In this document: in pieces, positions 24,364-35,604 of the stretch
Layout: every line of letters starts with the position of its first letter
How positions within the stretch are numbered: the stretch's first letter is position 1
Assembly (NCBI GenBank): GCA_003427395.1
Contig: BFEA01000005.1
Span: forward strand, 1,818,433 to 1,861,424
Length of the DNA stretch: 42,992 nucleotides
Direction: 5' to 3'
Origin: Chara braunii
Taxonomy: Eukaryota > Streptophyta > Charophyceae > Charales > Characeae
The notes under the pieces: generated by a model
What the model was told of the DNA's origin: nothing
Database searches by the model: none
The model's input: only the letters and a program-made list of their open reading frames with translations
Position numbers and translations under genes: made by a program

Positions 24364-27300
24364 TGGGGAATCTAAATGCAAAGAAAGTTCTTCTGACGCG
24401 ACAAGTGGTCAAAATCCGATCTCCTGGATGAAGTTGCGGTTTGAAGACCCCCATTGTCCCCATTGGTGCGTTCATACTGCCAGGATTTTAACCTGGGTCC
24501 CCCACATATCCAAAAATGATAATTCCCAAGAAAGACTATTCCACATAAACCCAAGTGGGGATACTGGATCCGTACTACAGGTGTGGAGGTCACCAAGGAA
24601 GGCAATGATAGCTCCTCCCCCCAAGTTTAGACTTTAAACCTAAGTCAATTTTTACCATTCCGCCCGAAGTCTAATGTGAGGGGATCGACGACCTTGGCAT
24701 CAACCCACCACAACCGGTTGATCAGACCGAAACTGCGGCCCACCACGTTGTTATTTTTAGCGATGGCTCCCGTATTGGTTACGCAATATCGGGTGAAATC
24801 CTCCTATCAATCTCGACCTGACTATTGATCCCTTCAATATCTACCTGAACCAATTCCATGATTAAGGAGACCCCCCCTCAGGTTTCAGTTCTAGGCTATA
24901 ATCGGAAGGTCCGCTGCCTGGTTATACTTGGTCAGCAACCCACGATGAGAGTTACGTCCTAACGATGTGAATTTCCCACCATAGGCTTGGTAATTTTAAG
25001 TCTCTCAGACTGACCTCCTAGAGTGGATGAACGATGAAAAATATATGTATATATGAAAAAATAATTTGAACAAATAAGTGTTTTTCCTTCGTCAATTTAG
25101 ATGAACGAACCTCATTGAATGTATGTATGAAATTTTTTACCAATAAGAATAAATTATCATGATTGTCATATTGTTACTGATCGAAGGGCATCGTCAGAGC
25201 CACTTAGGGGCCGTGTCTCCCAGACCTCAATCAGAGGCTGATCAGACACACGTCTCGGGGATCTTTAACCAACAGGAAAGTCAACCAAATATCCATAAAG
25301 AAAGTTTTAAAAGTATTTGTTTGACTCCTTCTCTTGTCAGAAGGCAGAAAAAACATTCATTTCATTCACAACATACGTTTCCCTGTCTCGCAGGGTTGCC
25401 CAAACGCATCAACAATTTTGACTTTCTCATACCCCATTTTTAGGGTCTTTTTCAAAAACAACCATATAAGACAAAACACGAAAACAACTTACCAACAATG
25501 CCAAAACATTTTCAGACTGTACATATCACATTTCATCCTATCTTTCTTGAACACTTTGGCGTTTTTCTGAGCATCCTAGTTCAAGGCTTGATAGCGGAGT
25601 TGACACACACACCCAAGATACACACTTCATCAATCAAAACCAGACACAAGACCAACTCAAATGTGAAATTGAAAAGTGTTAATTGCTGGCACACCCCATA
25701 GATAGAAATCATATATGACTCAGGAGAAAATCTTAGTCGAATCCATAATGTCGAACCAAAAACAATTTTAAAACTCGAGTCACATGTCTCTCTCACCCTC
25801 TATTGTTAAGGTACACATGCTGAGTCAGAAAAGTATAAGAGAGACAACAAAATCTCATAAATCTAACAATTAACTCTATGATACCGCACATATTTTATTT
25901 GTTAAAGTACACATCGCATCAAAAGGGGAAATAGATAAGGATCACACCACAGATCTTACCTCACACTCGACTACTAGAGTATAATATCTTATCTAAAGAA
26001 AGAAAAATGTGAGAATCCTATTATAGAACTGAATCAAAAAGTTCCTCATCCTCCAGTTAGGCGCAAACCTTTCCTAATTCCTCAATGTTAAGCCCTAACT
26101 ACTTAAATAACTGAAATTCAAACCTTTCTTTGGCCTGCTTCAACTGCCCCTAGGTCTTGTTCAGACAGACAAACGTCCAACAAACACCTCTCATAAAAAA
26201 ATCTCTCCTTCTGATAATATTTTTATTGAAAGACAGTTTTCAAATCATCAATTTCTAACATTGCTAATTTCCAACGTCTAAGACCATTCAAAAGTTTGTG
26301 ATAATATATTGCGATAATGATGTATTCATAATTTTTAGATACTGAATGTCATAATTCATCGTAATGACTTGTTGCCTATAGTAATGATATGTTGTCATAG
26401 TGATAACAATATTTATAATAGTTAAATGAATCGTATTAGTAGAAGAAAGGGCAAGTTTAATTGGTATATGCGTGCATGGTGATGACAAAAAACTTATAGT
26501 AACTATTACGATAGACAACAATCATGCTGTGGTCAATAAGCCTCTCGACAATTAATGCTTTTAAGATATAAAAATGAGAGTACTACATTATATTCCCTGG
26601 GCTTTGACAGGAGTATATTGTGTCAAAGGGCAGTGTAATCCCTTAGAAGGGTTAATATCTTAGACTCCTGAGCCCCGCTCAAGGACCAAACCTCACTGCT
26701 TCACCCTCCGATTCCAATATTTGTTCCTTGCAGACCCTTGTACATTAGTAGACAACCCCACCATACACGTTCCAGGATCCACATCCCATCTCGTGCAGAT
26801 GAACCCACTTGACACAAAGATAGCTGGGGCATCATTCCTTGCTTCCTTGCAGCAGGTAGTAGCCGCCCCCTTCACAGACCATAGTCTAACAAGGCTCAAA
26901 TACTTTCCTCCTTCTTAATAGTAATTTAGTCACCTCTCCTCAAAGGGTTAGGTGACAACACCCCACTATGGACCAGGAACATAGTTCCGACGCGGGCCTC
27001 ACTACTACTTTAGAAGACAAATTTATAGCTCCTTCAAGCCATCTTTTAGGGAAAGGATAACTTAGGATTTCAACTCCCCCAAAGGTAGATTCTACACATT
27101 GACCATCTCTCGGGTAAACCTCTTCTCTCAAGAAGTCGGTCACTCCATTCACCTTCGACCCTGCGTCGAACGCGGATTCTGCGTAGCACCTCTACTCTTT
27201 ATAGGTAGAGCAATCCAACCATATAGGTTCAAGTGAATAAACATAAACAGATAGTCATAATTGATTAGTTCATAAAGACGGATTAAGGCGTACAGTTTTA

Positions 27301-28140
27301 AACAAATAAACTCAGACGGGTAACTCGGCGAGCAACCATGAATAAAAATGCATCAGATAGATAGTCTCATATGAATAATATTAAATATGCTTGACTCAAA
27401 TAAACTTGGCACGAATGAATAAATTTGCATAGATAAGCTCAATGAATGTCTCAAAATGAAAAAATTTACGCGCTTAGATTCAGGTAGATGATCTTGGAGT
27501 AGATGAGTTCTAACAGATAGCCTCATACCTGAATCTTGCCAGCAAGTTAAACATAAACAGGATGATTCAACACCAAATTCTTCCCTGCCTTGCTGACTGC
27601 ACCCAGGACCAAGAGCCTTTGACTGCCCCTTATAGACGAAATCGACCTCTAAATTTTTCTCACGGATGGACTCGGCTTACATTGACTCTTTCCTAATACT
27701 GGACTTTTATTAAGAACCCATAACAAATGAGGGTTCCTACTGACTCTCCCCATATTTAGACCCCCTTGTATCCCTAGGTATGTCTTCCACTAATTGGCAT
27801 GTTACTAGAACTCTCCTTCCCTTCTCTTGCTATAGCCGATTGATTGGTATTTTTACTTATGAAGAGAAATTTGTGCCTATTTAGGACGAAAACTCATAGG
27901 AATCGCCTCACACCTATCTAGATCGCTGATCCTTAAGGAGGTGCCAACACCTTTCTTCAACTCCCCTTTTTCTTCCCAGATAGATACCCCCTTCGTTATG
28001 GGTATTGTTAACGACAAGAGAAAAAACATAAGAAATCATCGTGACTTATTCCCCCTCGAGGGTGTTTTTGTCAGATGACCTAGACAAGTACTAAATCATT
28101 ACTTATCCTGGTCAAGCTTCGTGTTGACGGGACGACATTT
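24364..28140. other. Non-coding interior of the LTR element
   Basis: AT-rich sequence with scattered short frames on both strands and nothing recognisable. A T-arm-like hairpin (CCAGG-loop-CCTGG) at about 24480-24496 was examined and is not part of a tRNA. The minus frame at 26940-27152 is the most protein-like but has no motif. Confidence 0.45.
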
Positions 28141-28635
28141 TTAAATGATCCCTTTGTACAATAGGTATGAAGTCAACCCGCATAATTCTATCTGACATAG
28201 GAAGAATAGTGTCAGGGTGATACATAACCGATGATCCGCAGGTGCAGCCTGAGACACTACGGGAGGGTCAGGCGCATGCACTGGTGGCGGAAGAGCAGGT
28301 CGAGGCGGCTGAGGAAGGACAGTCAACTGCTGAAGTCGACGTGCCATAGAAGAAGAGGGAGAAGTATATTCCATTGGATAAGTACGAGGAGGCAGTTCGA
28401 ACTGTGGGGGCGGAGCGCCATAATTCTGCTCGTACTTATAGGAATAATAGGTCATCCTTCCAGGGGACGGCGTGCGTTCGCGCAAGTCTTCCTGATGTCG
28501 ACGCAATCTCACCCCTTCCCAATCTTCCTCTTCTTCCTCCCGCTCTTCTCTTTCCTTTGTCAAATCAATAGGTCTATCCGTAGCTTTTCATTGTCGTCCA
28601 CCACTTCCCCTTCCAGCTTCTGATCCGCGCGGCAT
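28141..28635 (-). pseudogene. Broken gag-like N-terminal region of the giant-LTR element
   Basis: ATG at 28635-28633 opens MPRGSEAGRGSGGRQ, followed by a TGA. The same frame then runs on to a stop at 28141-28143. The composition is gag-like: an acidic/basic segment (KEREEREEEEEDWEG), an Arg/Glu segment, a Tyr-rich stretch, then a Pro-rich region with PPRPALPPPVHAPDPPVV. After about residue 130 it becomes hydrophobic and unlike gag, so a frameshift or deletion probably lies near 28210. No capsid major-homology-like region or zinc knuckle is left. Position about 600 bp downstream of the primer-binding site is where gag begins in Tat/Athila-type elements. Confidence 0.45.
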
Positions 28636-28792
28636 GACTGGAGAAAGGTATTACTCGGCGCACCTTCCTAGCCACCTACCGATTAAGGTATCGCCTATGT
28701 ATAGCGATACGTACCACTTATTAAGGAATCTCAATTTTGTAGCGTAATATAATCTACTTAACTACTTATCTAGAGGATCTTAATTAAAGACT

Positions 28793-29056
28793 TCAGAAAC
28801 GGGAGTACGCGAGGTCAACGTAGAGATGAAAAATATTATGGTCATAAGGAATTAGCTCAGTCGAAAACCTCTCATGCAGATTCGACAAGAAATTGTCAAA
28901 TCCTATTTTGTCGATCGGCTCATCCGCTATCCCTATCGACTCTCCTTTTGTAAAGACTTCGTCGTTCTTAGCCGCCACTTGCATACTCCCCCCATGAACA
29001 GATTCGGGAGCAACTACCTCCTTCGGAAAATGATAAAAGTGTCGACTAAGGTTCAC
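28793..29056 (-). CDS. Small upstream ORF in the leader, unrecognised
   Basis: An 87-codon minus-strand frame lies between the primer-binding site and the gag-like start, with ordinary soluble-protein composition (acidic middle, aromatic C-terminal end). It could be a remnant of an upstream ORF or chance. No motif is recognised. Confidence 0.2.
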   Translation of the reverse strand: MNLSRHFYHFPKEVVAPESVHGGSMQVAAKNDEVFTKGESIGIADEPIDKIGFDNFLSNLHERFSTELIPYDHNIFHLYVDLAYSRF

Positions 29057-29240
29057 AAGGCTCTAGTACTCATCTTATCCCAAGAGGACTTCCTACTTAT
29101 AGATCATCAATTATTCCTATTAGCTATCTTATTAACTAGTGAAAGCTACATGGCATTCTACTTTTTTTTTTTTCGTTTTGTTAGGCTTTCAATTAACCAG
29201 ACCCAGGTCCGTTCACATAGGACCCCGACAGGCAAGTGAA

Positions 29241-29260
29241 GGTCCCCGTCAACGGCGCCA
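29241..29260 (-). promoter_or_regulatory. tRNA-Asp-type primer-binding site of the giant-LTR element
   Basis: The minus strand reads TGGCGCCGTTGACGGGGACC, which matches the complement of the plant tRNA-Asp 3' end (TGGCGCCGTTGCCGGGGAT) over the first 11 bases and at nearly all of the following ones. It sits two bases from the LTR terminus at 29263. This makes the right copy the 5' LTR and sets the element's direction. Confidence 0.75.
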
Positions 29261-31479
29261 CCTGTCGAGCGCGGCGGTCCCGCACCCTGCTGGGAGCGTT
29301 GAACCCCACGGTCGTGTCACGCAGGATTTATTTCTTGAAGAACAACCATTCACCACTCCGACCTTGCGCGCGTGTTATACCTCTCACGATGCCTCACGAC
29401 AGGTCGGGGCGTCACGAGGTACGACTTACCTCTACCCGAGGGGTTGTCACCACCCTCAGGAAGGCGTATCCCTGCTCAGCTACCGACCCACATGCGAAGG
29501 CTTTTACATGCCTTTGTAGAGTTAGGTGGGCCGAGGGCGTTTGCTCGATCGCTGTAGCATAAAATGGGGTACGCGTGGTAAGACGCCTAAAACTGACCTG
29601 TTAGATATTCAGGTCGAACTTTTAAAAGACAGTCTATTTCCGCTACTGCGTAATGTATTATTCTTTTGACAAATATTAATCAAATCATCTTTCTACCAAA
29701 GGGCGTCCTATCTTTTTAAACCATGACTTAACTGAATATGAGATAATATAGAAGTTGTACACGACAATAATGAGGATGAGGTTATTACCGTCAAGAACCC
29801 TTCCGACTTTCACAAGTGTTGTGTGTCCGAGACTCTTCAACAAATCAGGTCCAGTTCAATCCAAAATCACGCACAAAACAGACCTGCACAGAACAATGCG
29901 AAAACATTTCACATACCATGCACTAACGGCGTCAACCATCAACCATTGACCTTGTCCCTCACTTCCCAAACTATGTATGACAGCCTTATCTTTCCTGAGA
30001 CGTAAGCCTAGCCCCCTCACTTTTATTCAAAGGACCCTTAAGAGTGACTAGGACCATTTAGGCAATGACCACAGGTGACAGTTTTACTGACCACAGGGTT
30101 TAACTTTAGAGGTGGTATCAAGTCAAAGGGGAAAAGTTGAATCGGTAACAACCGACCTGTTATTGAAAGATAACATAAATTTCAGTCCTTTCTGTAGAAC
30201 CTCTTTCTTGAAATGCAGTAGATAAACAGGGACTTGCACAGACAGGTCGACAAAGATTCAACACCCCCACTCAATTCTCACATATCAATATCTAAGGGTC
30301 GAGCCCCTAGACATGGGTAGTGAGCTCTTGGATTCACATCCCAGGTCTAATCCGTAGTTTTATTCTCATAACCCTACCCTAAGTCGTCTGTCACTCTCTC
30401 CTTTCACTCAAGGAGTCTCATGCCTGTGTCCTGAGTCATCTTAAGGAAACTCATATTTTCCCTGCTCTCAGTCCATGTATTTTCTCTCTTGGGGATAAGC
30501 GCACCATTTGGCGCTTATGTAGATGAGATATAACTCATTCATAGTTGTGGTCTTCCACCCGAAAGCCATGGACAGTTATGAACTACGAGGTGGTTCTTAA
30601 GCTTCTTTCTCCCGCGGTCGTAACTCTTTTTCATTTATTCCTTTTCCTGGTTCCTGAGACCTTGCTCCAATAGGAGCATTGTTTCTTCTTTTTGCTTCTA
30701 TTTGTGTTAACATTCTCAAGCCGCAGGTCGATTCAGACATGAATTTCTTGCTACGTGCTCAATACTAAGCAATTTGTTAATCAATCAGACAATCCGAGTA
30801 AGTCACATATGAGTATTTGATTCCCTTTTTAGTTTCCCTCAATGTATTCATAAGATCTGCTCAGAATAACAGGATAGCTCACACGTGAGCATCCTTCCTT
30901 CAACAGAAGCACCATACTACTTGCTTTACGTATCCTACTAAAAGATTTGGACATCATCCCCTTCCCATATGTTAATAACATTTTGCGTGAATAATGGGCG
31001 ACCCGCACAAGAGCCTCCTACTATCACGTGACAAGGCCCTCTTCGTGAGAACATTAGAATAATCCTGACAAGGGTATCATGTTGCCCTTCCGAAGCTGAC
31101 CGACCTGAGACCAGGTTAGTTTGGACAGAAGACGAGTGTTTATCAGGTCAGCAGTACCCGGTCTCAGTCGTACTTTGTGCAGTCAACAGGTACCCAGTCC
31201 CGGCCGCATTATGTCAAGCCAGCAAGTACCATGTAGGACGGTGTGCACTCCGGTTTCTTCTCCTTCCTCTTTTTCTTCTCCTTCTTCTACTTCCACACGT
31301 GCATCGTCACGAGCCTTTCCTGCTCTCTTTCTTTCTCTGTGTCTGTGTCTGCTTTTATATGTCTGTAGTCTCTGTCCGTGTCCTCTCTGAGTTGTCCGTC
31401 ACTGTTTCTCTGGTTTTGAATCGTAAGTCTGTTGCATAAGGGTTAAGTCCGTAGCTGGGGTCGTGGCTGTAGGATTTTC

Positions 31480-31795
31480 TTGAAAGGTCAAGGTCGTAGC
31501 TGTTTTTGTCCCAGATGGTCAAGGTCGTAATTGCAACAGTGCAGAAGGGTCAAGGTCGTAGCTGCAACAGTCTGAAAAGGTCAAAGTTGTAGCTGCTACA
31601 GTCCTGGAAGGTCAAGGTCGTAGCTGCTATTATCCCGGATGGTCAAGGTCGTAGTTGCAACAATGCAGAAGGGTCAAGGTCGTAGATGCAACAGTCTGAA
31701 AATGTCAAAGTTGTAGCCGCTACAGTCTTGGAAGGTCAACGTCGTAGCTGCTACAGTCCAAGAAGGTCAAGGTCGTAGCTGCTACAGTGTCAAAG
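31480..31795. repeat. 31-bp tandem repeat, about 10 copies (right LTR)
   Basis: Counterpart of the array at 19031-19400, with the same AAGGTCAAGGTCGTAGCTGC units and about two fewer copies. Confidence 0.9.
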
Positions 31796-32902
31796 GGCCC
31801 AAGTTGCATACTTTCGGAAGATCCGGGAGTGGCCCTTCACCCATTTTTCACAGCAGACCTCAGGCAAGCGGGCAAGTGGTGGAGTCTACCCGTGTTGAGT
31901 CAGCAGTCCCCGTCCCAGTCTGTCCCGGTTTAGTCAAGCAAGCACCGCATGGGACTGTGTGCGCTACGAGCATGGGAAAGGGTCAGACCAACGAGCTGCA
32001 TGAGTATAAATCAAGAGGCAGCGCCCAACCATTCATCCATTCTTGCGTGAGCCATGCGGAAGCGCTGCTACAGGGACCTGTGCGGGGTGGTCTGCAATGA
32101 GCCCGAAGACGAAGTGGGCAAGAAGAGAGCTTAGCCATAGTGATAGGTTAGCAGCGGCCATAGCTGCCATAGCGGCAGGTAGAGTCTAGCGTGTATGTGT
32201 GTGTATGTGTGTACAGAGTACTGCGTGCGGGATATTCCAAGGTAATCCTGTGTATGCGCACAGAGAGAGCTGTGTGGACGCTCAGTCACCACAACTATTA
32301 AATTGAACTTGAATCTGAACTGTGTTCTCGGTCACCATATTTCTGAAAACTGAGTGTGCGCTTGTCGTCGGTTTGCTGCGCACATGTTTACATGCATGAG
32401 AAGCGCGAATGAAAACGAGTCTGATTTTACTAATAATAATAATAATAATAATAGGCAAGGAAGATAAGCAGTAGCGAACCTCAGCAATCAAACAGCATCA
32501 TATACACAAGACCAGATAGTCATAACCTCGCACCAACAGTAGAATTGCATCACGAGGTTCACCAAATAAGGAGACACCAAAAGCTGATAATTGACAATGC
32601 TGGTAAAGTCTCATCATCATCAATAATGAAGAACCAATGTTGATATCCTATCTGGCGCTCGGCGCCCAGACTACAGATGGCAGATCCTATCTAGCCTATA
32701 CTACAATGTCGAATGATGACGTCAAAAGCTTTCCTGAAGTACTCGCATACAGCGATCAATGTCGCACGCTTTCAGCACCAGGTATGTCTCTCGCCTCACT
32801 CACAACCTCGATCCCCCACTCACAGATGTCGCTTCCATCCAAAGACCACCATTCACCCCTTCTCCTTCCCTTCTCTCTCACGTACAATCTCCTTTTTTTT
32901 CG

Positions 32903-32904
<2 letters not shown>

Positions 32905-32991
<87 letters not shown>
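32905..32991. repeat. (TC)n(AC)n compound microsatellite
   Basis: About 48 bp of TC with few interruptions, then about 39 bp of AC. The left LTR's counterpart is about half as long. Confidence 0.93.
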
Positions 32992-32995
<4 letters not shown>

Positions 32996-33540
32996 CCACA
33001 CCTACACATGCACACATGTGTAGTAGTGAACGTTTTCACGTACTAGAGGTAGATTCGTTCGATATGACTCATCCTATCGATGGTAGTAGCTTGTGGTAGT
33101 CTCGTTGTAGGAACACACACACACACTCACAGGCTAACAGTAGTGTATACTTCCTCGTTATAGCGATAGATACGTCAGATTTGACTCATATTATCGATAG
33201 AAGTATCGCGCGGCCGGCCGTGGGGTAGGAGACTTACCTGTTATCATTGTCCCGCTCCCTCGCCTTCGTCGCCAGCTGACTTAGTCAGAGGCGCCCCCGC
33301 TCCATTACTCGACTCGTCACGATGTGCAGTATATCGAGCTCACGGCATGGGGGCGACGACAGGTACAAGCTCATACTCCAACACGTCGGGCTGATCATAG
33401 CCCGACTTCACGGCGCTACCGGCGGACATATCACACATCCCATTGTCTTCACCCCGCACAAGGTAAACACGGATGTAGGGTTGGGTGAGTATCCCTCTCC
33501 CTCTCTCTCTTTTTCTCCTCCTTCCTCTCCTTCCTCTTCT

Positions 33541-33561
33541 CCTTCTTCTTCTTCTTCTTCT

Positions 33562-33594
<33 letters not shown>

Positions 33595-33650
33595 CTTCTT
33601 CTTCTTCTTCTTCTTCTTCTTCTTCTTCTTCTTCTTCTACTACTTCTCCT
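33541..33650. repeat. (CTT)n with an internal poly(T)
   Basis: CTT triplets are interrupted by about 28 consecutive T and then resume for about 50 bp. The left LTR counterpart (about 21166-21217) has no long T run. Long Leu, Phe, Lys or Glu open frames here are artefacts of the repeat. Confidence 0.93.
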
Positions 33651-33826
33651 CCTACTACTTCTCCTCCCCACGCGTCCGCTTTCGCCACGCCGCCGTGCTC
33701 TTCTCCCTTCCACGCATGTGCGCACACCGTCTGCACCTGCACCCCTCTTCTTCTTCGTCTTTATGCCATATATCTGGCCCTAATCATGGCCAGATACAAG
33801 ACACAGTAAAATAAATAAATAAAAAA

Positions 33827-34596
33827 TCATAATAAGAAAAACGACTTGTGCATTGCATATTGCAGGTAAGTTTCAACCCTCCACCTCGTCTTCTCTTCTC
33901 CTTGTCTCTTCTTCTTCTTCATCGTCGTCGCAGTCACCCTGTTGTGGTCACGTCGTCGTCGTCTCGTCCTCCTTTTTGCTCGGTTTAGTTTCGTCTGCGA
34001 GTTCTCCCTTTTCAACCCGCGCACTCGCCCCCTTCCTCGTGTCTGCACGTCGTCCCCTCCTCGTGTCACTCTCCTCCTCCCTCTTATCACTCTCCTTCTT
34101 GCTGGCCGCTCATCCCCTCCTTCACGCGACTTCCCTCCTTCCCTTGTGGTCGTCTTCTATGTAATTGTCCCCCTCATAGTCGGCCTCCTCGTTCTCGTCT
34201 CCGAGCCCTTCGTCCCTCCTTCTCTCTCTTCTCCTTCTTCTTCTTCTTCTTCTTCATCTTCTTCTTCTTCTTCTCCTTTCACCTATCCTTTTCTCTTCTC
34301 CTCATTACTAGTGCGTGCGGTTTTCCCTCTCTACTTCGCCCGATCCTTTTCTTCCTCCGCGCGATGTCTTTCTCCCCGTGGCTCATGGCGCTCTTCCTCC
34401 TCTCCCCCTGCTCTCTCTGTCTCTTCTTCGCGAAGTCGGAGCTGCGCTTTCCGCTCGCCTGGTTGCCTGCGCCCTGCCTTTCGCACCTCCGTGAGCCGTG
34501 GCATCGAAATCCTATGCGGCCAGTCTTTCGCGATCCCGGATAGCTTACTTCCTTACTAGCATAACGAATCTGCTCTGGTTTCAGAGGCAGATTCAT
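33827..34596 (-). pseudogene. Charged low-complexity ORF in right LTR
   Basis: A 105-codon minus-strand frame opens at 34596 with MNLPLKPEQIRYASK, continues with SRKTGRIGFRCHGSRRCERQ, then Lys/Arg/Glu-rich sequence to a stop at 34279. Other frames continue as a Glu run and an Arg-rich segment down to 33827. The N-terminal third is retained in the left LTR (22186). It could be an extra ORF of the element or low-complexity noise; the lesions make it non-functional either way. Confidence 0.28.
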
Positions 34597-34744
34597 TCAA
34601 CTGAAATCATCGAGAACAACTACGGGATCGAAGAAAAATGAATAATACTAAATAATTAGAAAATAATAATAATAGTAATAATAATAATAAATCTAACGAA
34701 CTAAGAAAAATAAAAATAAAAAAATCTGACTACTATCTACCCCA

Positions 34745-34951
34745 TAGTGCCAACTGTCGGGCAGACCAACTAACTATAACTACTCCTAACGCTGAGGTCG
34801 CGGGTTCAAGTCCCCGCCGCCCTCGTGAGGGGTGAAAACGGGCGGCCCCAGTGCTGCTCCCTATCAAAAGGAGCTAGCTCAGGGTTAGATAGACTCAATC
34901 CCTGAATCTGTGGCGTGACAATCCGAACTTGTACCTACTGAGCTAGCTCCT
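34745..34951. other. tRNA-like box B and GAGCTAGCTC inverted repeat
   Basis: GGTTCAAGTCC at 34803-34813 fits the pol III box B consensus, with a weak box A-like sequence about 55 bp upstream. AGGAGCTAGCTCAG (34869-34882) and its reverse complement (34938-34951) form a 14-bp-stem hairpin. The left LTR has the same layout at about 22392-22550, with box B changed to GCTTCAAGTCC and the hairpin slightly damaged. The T-arm pairing is imperfect, so this is not an intact tRNA; a SINE-like remnant is possible. Confidence 0.3.
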
Positions 34952-35604
34952 ATTTCCAATAGAAATGGAGCTGCTAAGCCTATAAGTAGAGGAGCAGGGC
35001 CCGGACCAACTAGTGGAACGAGCCCAAGCCTCGCTCCTACGACGAATACGGTTTGGATAAGTACCGCCGTTCAACGGCAGTAGGTATTTTAGGCTTTTAT
35101 AGTCGCCCCGACCGTATGGCGGGGGCCTATATTAATTTCATCCACCTAAAACCTTACCGACACTTCGTTTTTCCCATATCGTAAGCTTACATCGACATAA
35201 CGCTAACCCAAACCGACCTCTCGGCCTCGGTGGTCGAGGGGTTTATAATATTTTTTATGCTTCCTACTTCCATTGCGCACCACGTCCAAGCACCCGCCTC
35301 TTACATTTTTCCGTCCTCGCCGCCTTTCGGCTACCGCGGCGGCTCGTAGGCTTACTTTGATTGAATAGAACCCTCGAGCTTTATGGTATAAGAGTATTAT
35401 TAACAATCCTAACTACCGTGTGCTGAAATATAGTCTGCGTGTACTAACCAAAAATTTTTCCTATGGATTCGCCTCGGACTCAAAGATCGAGGAAACTGTT
35501 CTAAAGTATTGCACGAAAAAAAAGTGCACATTGTCTCCCTCATGGTAGTTGGTGCCGACGTCGTGTCGACTGCAAAATCATGAGCGGATACCCTTGTAAG
35601 GGTA

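Larger units (their letters stand above)
24322..29262 (-). mobile_element. Internal region of the giant-LTR element
   Basis: Reading in the minus direction: primer-binding site (29260-29241), a leader of about 600 bp, a broken gag-like start (28635-28141), then about 3.8 kb of AT-rich sequence with only short open frames, and a weak G-rich stretch on the minus strand at 24322-24340 (AATGGGGTCTGGGAATAC) where a polypurine tract would be expected. I find no protease, RT, RNase H or integrase motif, so replication would depend on enzymes supplied by another element. Confidence 0.55.

Noticed and set aside
24460-24520. T-arm-like hairpin as a tRNA gene
   Set aside because: A 5-bp stem and 7-base loop are present, but there is no matching acceptor, D-arm or anticodon arm at the right distance.
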